A stretch of DNA of 64,000 nt from Gonapodya prolifera JEL478 (Eukaryota; Monoblepharomycota; Monoblepharidomycetes; Monoblepharidales; Gonapodyaceae), in contig KQ965751.1 of assembly GCA_001574975.1 (NCBI GenBank), positions 10,718 to 74,717 of the forward strand. Reading direction: 5' to 3'. The position numbers and the translations under genes were made by a program. Under the pieces are notes generated by a model. It was not told the origin of the DNA. It was given only the letters and a program-made list of their open reading frames with translations, and ran no database searches. Each line of letters starts with the position of its first letter. Positions within the stretch are counted from its first letter, which is position 1. Below, piece by piece: positions 57,730 to 64,000 of this stretch.

Positions 57730-60528
57730 CGAGTCGCCCTCACCTGTTGCGAAGCTTCCTAGTGGTACTCTCAGCACACCGTTCCGTCGTAAAGGCCACA
57801 CTGAGAGACGATTACACCGGCATCTCCAAACTAGTGCCGCACGGAACACTTTATGAACTTTTCGACTCCATTGCAGACAAGCGACCTGACGCCATCGCGC
57901 TTGTGGACGCCGAAGATGAACCAGTCTCTCATATGCCGAGGTTCGATCGATGAGCCGTCGCGAAGCAAATTTCCTGGTGGCGCAAGGGTATCGACGGGGA
58001 GACAACGTCGTTTCCTGGCTCCCCAACTGCGTGGAGTCCGTCGCTTTGTACATTGCAGCAACGAGGCTGGGCGTTGACACCGTCGGGGTGGGTTTTTGCG
58101 TGCGGTGCAGACGTTTGAGCGTCTAAATAATGGCTGAATCATTTTCTTGACAACTCAGATCAACACCAAGTTCCGAACTCTGGAAGCGGCCCATTTTTTC
58201 AAGCTTAGTCGCTCTACTCCTGTGTTTCTTATGAATGGGTTCGCGGATACAGAATATGCCTCGTAAGTGGGGAGTTCGACATTCTGGTCGATCGCGAATG
58301 AGCTCACGAACAACATTACCTTCCCGCTATCAGGATGGCGGAAGAAGCACGATTCAATGCCAACATGAAATTGATATACGTGTCGTTTCAAGTTTCAAAT
58401 CAAATTCGGATCCTGAATCGATTCTGTAATTTTGTGGTCCGTAGAAACATCCGCGGCTCACCATCGAAAATTCGCGGAGTGCTGCCTCTTAGCGACTTTG
58501 ACGCCTTCCCCGAAAGCGGGTCACCATCGTGGGGCCGACCGGAGGACATGGCTGTCTCTTTTTTCAACCTCGTGAGCTTGGCGTCACTGCAACGCATGTA
58601 CAGAGGTAGCACCGGCCTCCCCAAGTTGGCGACTCACGTGAGTGCTTTTAAAGATTTGGGCCCAGACAGTACTAAAACGTTCACATTTCTACTTCATCGT
58701 GTTCTGTATGATTGGATCACCTTGCCATTGTACTCTCCGCGGCACTTGTTGTGCGGCTAAAGCCCCCTCAAAACCCAGACACCGTCTCAGCTGATCCTAA
58801 ATCTCGACAACCGAGAAAATTGACTACGGCGGCGATGCTTCTCACGAGTGAGTCATGGTGCGAGTTATGGAGGCAAAAGGCTTCGTCATTTCATTCGCGA
58901 TTTTTGAATGTAGTCCCAAATTGCGGTCATTTTGGTCATTCAGATGTGTTGTGTCGCGACTTTGAACGAATCTCCATGGCATCCCTAACCCGATCATTTA
59001 CCCTGTCACTCAAACCAATCACAAACAGTCCAATGGTCACCACTACTTTGGCGTACGAACTCCAATAGTTTTCCTTCGAACATATATCCCGGAACACACC
59101 GCGTAGTTTGCCGAGGTCTGGGGTACTACACACATAGCCGCGCCAGATATTATCGTGTACGGGTTGGTTGATTATATAGGGACGGAGGCAAATTTTAAAG
59201 GCAAGAAGGTCGTGTGCCGCCTTGAGAGGTGGATAGAAGCATGGTATCCGAACTTTGTAAGTTCTGAGCGAAACGTATTGACGTTAGACGGGATGAGCTT
59301 TGGCTGAGTGCAAATCATTCCTATCGAAGATGGGAATCGCAGAGCAATTGACTGACGTGAGGAAAGTTGATGATTCTCTGCTCGCGCACTTTCGTTTCAT
59401 CACGTGTGGCATCAGAAATTGCACCAGAAGACGAACGGCCGCACTGTTAGATATGGCAGTTACGGTTCTTCGTACGTCTTCATTTGCTTTTGCAAGTAAC
59501 GCTCATGGTCATCACTTTTGTGTTCGTATTTAATGAGGTCATGCCTTATTCACTGTGGTAAGTACCTCGACGTCTCATTTTCAGCTCGCCATCGGGCAGT
59601 TTCAACAAACTGCGGCCGTTTGAATTGCGATGCCAGGCCACCTTCCGACCACTCCAACCTGCGTAAAAAGCAGAGTGGTCGCCTCGTCCACTGGGACCTG
59701 AGAGTGATTGCGCTGCGTATCTGTGATCCGGACACGGGGCTTGAGGTGGAGCCCGGCCAGCAAGGGGAGCTCCAAGCAAGAGGTCCGGGAGTATTCAACT
59801 TCTACCTGAATAATGACGAGGCCACACGAAAGGCGTTTGTGGTAGATAAAGAGGGAAGGTCGTGGTATAAGACTGGTGCGTTTCGGATTGGTTTGATAAA
59901 TTCATGCAAAGTCAACACTGCACCACGAATAGGTGACATGATAGTTCAGGCTTCTGGCCCAGATGGGAATTTAGTAGGCCGTGCTTTCTTTTTACTTGGG
60001 CGAATGGGTGATGCCCTTAGAGTCCGTGGCTAGTGAGTGCATCACGATGATTTCATCAATTACCGAGCTGATGTGACCCCATCCGGAATTCTTTACAGTC
60101 TGACCGATCCTGACAAATTGAGCTTCAGCTACGGGAACATCCTCGAGTCGAAATAGCCCAAGTGGTCGGTGTTCCTGTTGAGGGATACGGTGACGTTCTG
60201 GTGGCTTTCGTGTCGCTCCACGATAAGTCTTGCTCATGGGCGGACGTGGAGGTGTCAAGCTTTGAGGCGGAGCTCATCAAACTGTGCAAGCAGAAGCTGG
60301 CAAAGTGCAAGGTCCCGACGAAAGTTCATTTCGTAAGTGAGTTTGAGCAGCATGACGTCGCGATTTCAAGGAACATTCATCTGATCCATTCCGAAACCGC
60401 GTGCGCTCTATATAAGGTCCCAAATGGGGTAAAGATTCAAAGAGTCAAACTGAGAGAAATGGCCAAAACGTTGCCGATGAACTTGGGCAACCCTCCGGGA
60501 GCAGGAAAAGCAACCCCAAAGCTGTAGA
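57730..60528 (+). pseudogene. AMP-forming acyl-CoA synthetase, decayed
   Basis: Blocks of an AMP-binding enzyme appear in the right order but in changing frames. They are GTLYELFDSIADKRPDAIAL, SYAEVRSMSRREANFLVAQG, NVVSWLPNCVESVALYIAAT, INTKFRTLEAAHFF, GSTGLPKLATH (the P-loop-like motif), GELQARGPGVFNFYLNN, SWYKTG, LLGRMGDALRVRG, and an open C-terminal part VVGVPVEGYGDVLVAFV with NGVKIQRVKLREMA at the end. Family enzymes activate fatty acids with ATP and CoA. A one-base shift lies between the first two blocks near 57935. The middle region (58650-59550) is barely readable and TGA codons interrupt it. It was probably a spliced host gene. The C-terminal 121 residues remain open. Confidence 0.72.
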
Positions 60529-60673
60529 CTCAATAGACATTAATTATACTCGCAGAACGGTATACAAGTCAAGTGATGCACTCGCGAATGTCCGAACTAA
60601 TTCTGAGACTTGAAGGGTCAGTTCAGTGACCACAGTCCACACTCAATCTGATTTTCGGCCGAAATCGACGAAA

Positions 60674-60797
60674 TGGCAGCCAAAATCAACGATCTATTCA
60701 TCGAAACGGTAGATAATGGACGCGACGAGGACGTGAAGCGGCTCATCGACCTTGGGGCAAGTCCAGATGCTCGCAAGAGAGTGACACTGCCGCCATG
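60674..60797 (+). pseudogene. Possible ankyrin-repeat protein start, fragment
   Basis: Forty-one residues from an ATG (INDLFIETVDNGRDEDVKRL, then IDLGASPDAR) look like the first helix pair of an ankyrin-repeat protein and then hit a stop. No further ankyrin units follow. Confidence 0.35.
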
Positions 60798-62579
60798 AGG
60801 GTTTGGGTTGAAACAGCCCGTCCTCACCCCGGTCGTGGCCGTTCGTCCGCCTGCTGTTGTGCGCAGAAAGCAAAAACGGAATGATGTATGCTGCGACGAC
60901 TTACACAGCTTGAGACACGGACGAGGTCAGGTTCAATGCTGGCGAGTGCGTTTTTGTGCATCTTGTGTAAGCGCCGGACGGATTCCATGGGGATCTGTGA
61001 TTGCTTGACACCATCTAGCGCAGGACAACCAAATTTATTTCGCCGCGTCCTGCTTTTGCTGCTTCTGTGTTTCAATCAATCAGGGCTTCACGGGGACTGT
61101 GCAACGGATCCAGATCGGACTGGTCTTGCATCTTCAATTCCAGCGTTGGGTTGTTGGAGGTGGTCGACGTTCTAGGTCCCAAAGTCAACCCCCTCCAGTA
61201 GTGCGACGTTGGAATTTGGTTTGCGGGGTTGCGAATCCGATGGAGTCGTCGGTGACTCGGACGCGGGGTTGCGTAGGACGATGGGGTTGGTCGGGGAATA
61301 TGAAGGCGGAAAGATCCGGATTCGGGCCAGGGCTTGGAGCTCTGGGAAAGGGTTCATGAAGTGATGTACGTGGAGCGGGCGAGCCCGAAAATGACGAAAG
61401 GCATTCCACGTGGTGTTGTCGTCGTCCTGATACCTCGATTCCCCGATTTTAATTCTGAGATTCCCTCACAATTATGTCCACGGAATTATGCTCTTTCGAC
61501 TAATTAAAAATTTCCGCCTTAAAAACACGAGCTTTGCACCACTGCCCATGGTTGCGAGATGATTATCGTGCGAGTATTTTACGGAGCTCTGCTGTGAGTC
61601 ATCAGGTCAATGGGTCCATCACCCCACACGAGATCCATGTCACAATATTTCCGATAGGACAAGAGCTCCAGATTCGATCGGATAGCATCGAACAAAGGTG
61701 AGATCCTTCGTCTCCCGCCAGATTAGATTGCGCGGCTGCCTTAATGCATGCACCAGTGCTGATAAACAATGAGTCAAGGGAATGGGAACGGGAGAATTAC
61801 GGAGTCATCAGAACATCACGAGCAGTCTCGAATGGAGTATATATCATGGGTTTGTGGTTCTGACGAAGTCGAAAAAATCCGAGAGATGAGCTGAGTCGAG
61901 GGAAACTCCGTGAGAGGGACATCCGGGCGGACAGAGAGAGGAGAGATAAAGACCGGGGATTCAACACAGATGTGATCAGAAATGTGCAATAACTTGAACG
62001 TGGGCGAGTGTGGATCAGTTGGTAAGCGATTATGAATTTGCCGGGTTTGACAGGTGACGACGAGGGAAAGTGGTTCCGGTGGTTGCTGGGTACCGAAATA
62101 AAGATTTACATGCGACGGAGTAACGGTACAAGTTAAATCAGGGTGCCAGGCAGATTGAGATGCACGGAACAATCACGGCGGAAGTGCGGGAGATTCGTGT
62201 TTCGGTGGCACAGCTGAGTCCTTGGTTTCGATATCCTAACAAAGCAAACACATCAGCACCTCCCACGTGCTCGATCTGCGACTCTCGGACATTATTTTTC
62301 GTGATTCGAGCGACGGAGAGGACAAAGAGTATTGAGCATTAAGGCGACAGACACCGCGACAAGAGTGAGGAGTTGACACGTGAGGGCGCAACCTGTTGAA
62401 GGGCGGACAAGAGAAACGAGGTGAGAGCGGAGAGCGGGACGGGAGAGAGGGGAGAGGAAGAGGAAGAGGGCAGGAGACTGACTTCTGATTGGCGTCGGCA
62501 GACACTTAGACAGACACACCTCCATTGTGGGGACTAGAAGACACCGCCACTCAACACACCCCACTCTCCACTCACCGCA
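60798..62579. other. Gene-free stretch before the kinase gene
   Basis: No frame with a domain or connecting splice sites. The last few hundred bases should be the promoter and leader of the kinase gene at 62580. A purine-rich run lies at about 62397-62470. Confidence 0.35.
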
Positions 62580-64000
62580 ATGACCGAAACACCGTCTATC
62601 CACATGCCGCTCGCACAGCGCATCACGGCCTCCGCTTGGGACCTGCTCATGGGCTGGGGAGCAAGAGCGGGCACGCCCTCGACGGCTTCTCAGGTTTCTG
62701 TGTCGCCTGCTCCGTCCGCTCAGGAAGGTATCGGCGCAGACGCCATGGAACAAGCACATGCGCTTGCTCAGGGGCAGGGGCAGGGGAGGGAAGAAGGGAA
62801 GGGCAAGACTGGGAAGAAGTCAGGAAAGGCGACGCCCGTACCAGCGTCACCCCCACGCTCGCCACGTGCAAGCGAGAGTGGCGAGAGCGACACACCGGCG
62901 GCGGGGGGTGAAGCGAGCGTGAACGTGCGCGTGAGCTTGGACAAGAAGGGAAGAAAGAGTCTAGATAACGGCGGGAAGCGAAACCTGGCCGGCGTGGTGT
63001 TCAGGCGACAAGCGACCGAGGATCCAACCGAAACTGCAGGCGACGCGGGAAAGGCCGAGCGAGTGAAGATAAAGACGGACGATGCACAGACGGGCGTGAA
63101 GGTGAACGTGAACGGGGCCGGGGCTGGGGACGGGTCGACATCACTCAACGTCACACCACCACCACGCATCCAGCACCGGCATTCGCCTCCCAGTCCGCCC
63201 ATCACTCCCTCGCCACCCACACACTTCTCCTCAGCGCTGCTTGCGCAGTTGGGAACGTCGTCATCGCTTGTCGATTCGCAGTCCTCGACGGGTACTGATT
63301 CGTCAGACAGAACCGCGGGGTCGCACGAGCAAGAGCAGAAGGAGGCCAAAGTGGACAACAAGGCTGTCCCGCTTACAAAACCCGGCGGCCTGCACAAAAT
63401 ATCCTCGGATGCGACCCTGGTCTCAGTATCCTCCGACGTCCCGCAGTCCCCGACATCCCCCGACTTCCTCCCACTCTCGACGTCGCCGTCCAAGTCGACA
63501 TCCGCCTCATCCTCAACAACATCCCTCGCCCTCGCCCTCGCATCGCCCACACCATCCCGCCCGTCGCTTCCCATCTCCGCCGCCATCCCCGCTCTCCGGC
63601 CGGCACCATCATCCCAGCCCTCGTTCCACCTCTCCTCCACACCCCTCCCGCCCGCGCCTCCATCCAGCGCGCCTCCACACCCCCCACCACCCACACCTTC
63701 CCCTGCATCCCTCACCCCCACCACCTCAACCCCACCCCCAACCCGCCCCTCCACAACCCCCCCAACCCCGCCCGGGTTCCCAACGCACGCCCTCCCCCCT
63801 GCCTTTTTGGCAGCCTACACGGTCGAGTCTGTACTGGGGTCGGGCGGGTTTGGGTACGTGCTGGGGTGTACGAGGATCAAGGATGGGAAGAAGGGAGCGG
63901 CCAAGGTTGTGGAGAGGAGGGGAATTAAGAGGCAGCAGTGGGTGAATGTGGGGAGTGGGGAGTGGGTGCCCGTGGAGGTTTGGTGCTTGCAGGTGCGTTT
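62580..64000 (+). CDS. Protein kinase, first exon only (cut by window end)
   Basis: An open frame of 471 codons runs from the ATG at 62580 to a GTGCGT donor at 63993, and the gene continues beyond the window. The first 400 residues are Ser/Thr/Pro-rich and probably disordered. The kinase N-lobe begins near 413: YTVESVLGSGGFGYVLG is the glycine-rich loop, KKGAAKVV holds the ATP-binding Lys, and VPVEVWCLQ matches the alpha-C region (PxEVxxL) of PIM/PASK-like CAMK kinases. The catalytic loop lies outside the window, so activity cannot be judged. The PIM-like placement rests on the short WVNVGSGEWVPVEV phrase between the Lys and the helix. Confidence 0.82.
   Translation, partial: MTETPSIHMPLAQRITASAWDLLMGWGARAGTPSTASQVSVSPAPSAQEGIGADAMEQAHALAQGQGQGREEGKGKTGKKSGKATPVPASPPRSPRASESGESDTPAAGGEASVNVRVSLDKKGRKSLDNGGKRNLAGVVFRRQATEDPTETAGDAGKAERVKIKTDDAQTGVKVNVNGAGAGDGSTSLNVTPPPRIQHRHSPPSPPITPSPPTHFSSALLAQLGTSSSLVDSQSSTGTDSSDRTAGSHEQEQKEAKVDNKAVPLTKPGGLHKISSDATLVSVSSDVPQSPTSPDFLPLSTSPSKSTSASSSTTSLALALASPTPSRPSLPISAAIPALRPAPSSQPSFHLSSTPLPPAPPSSAPPHPPPPTPSPASLTPTTSTPPPTRPSTTPPTPPGFPTHALPPAFLAAYTVESVLGSGGFGYVLGCTRIKDGKKGAAKVVERRGIKRQQWVNVGSGEWVPVEVWCLQVR

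Overview
The window is nuclear DNA of an intron-rich fungus. The evidence is a farnesyl diphosphate synthase, an ASH2-type COMPASS subunit, an ERT1/AcuK-type Zn2Cys6-PAS regulator, a PIL1/LSP1-type eisosome protein and a GAC1-like PP1 targeting subunit, all cut by short GT-AG introns. EXORDIUM-like, kinase-Sel1, universal-stress and giant-virus-like sequences in the same window make an early-diverging, chytrid-like fungus my best guess. That placement is an inference, not a proof. I built exon models by hand and kept only those whose splice phases close to a multiple of three.

Layout: 1-2.2 kb holds decayed Ty1/copia fragments in opposite orientations. 3.5-23.5 kb is a dense block of ordinary host genes: a P4-ATPase lipid flippase (-), farnesyl diphosphate synthase (-), a universal stress protein (+), ASH2 (-), a secreted zinc metallopeptidase (+), a CBM21 PP1 targeting subunit (-) and a MAPEG membrane protein (-). 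24-29.6 kb is a graveyard: a PIF/Harbinger transposon with a Myb-like gene and a transposase, an EXORDIUM-like pseudogene and an enoyl-CoA hydratase pseudogene. 29.8-37.9 kb is a second healthy block, all on +: a molybdate transporter, an NTF2/SnoaL-like protein with PPGGK motifs, the ERT1-like regulator and the eisosome protein. 38.4-48.4 kb is accessory: a GH114 remnant, a kinase-Sel1 repeat protein with fresh 108-bp repeats, a giant-virus-like cluster (Ulp1/adenain-type protease, a small intact ORF, a membrane-anchored thioredoxin) and an unrecognised decayed multi-exon gene. 48.5-57.5 kb has a divergent pair: a coiled-coil/proline-rich protein (-) and a 2,222-residue RG-rich, FN3-like, Tudor-knot protein (+). 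57.7-60.5 kb is an acyl-CoA synthetase pseudogene. 62.6-64 kb is the first exon of a protein kinase cut by the window end.

The host genes cover isoprenoid supply, membrane asymmetry and plasma-membrane organisation, glycogen and gluconeogenic control, and chromatin. They look like unrelated neighbours, not a cluster with one purpose. The most unusual feature is the intronless giant-virus-like cluster at 43.9-45.5 kb. Two of its three genes are broken and the middle one is intact.
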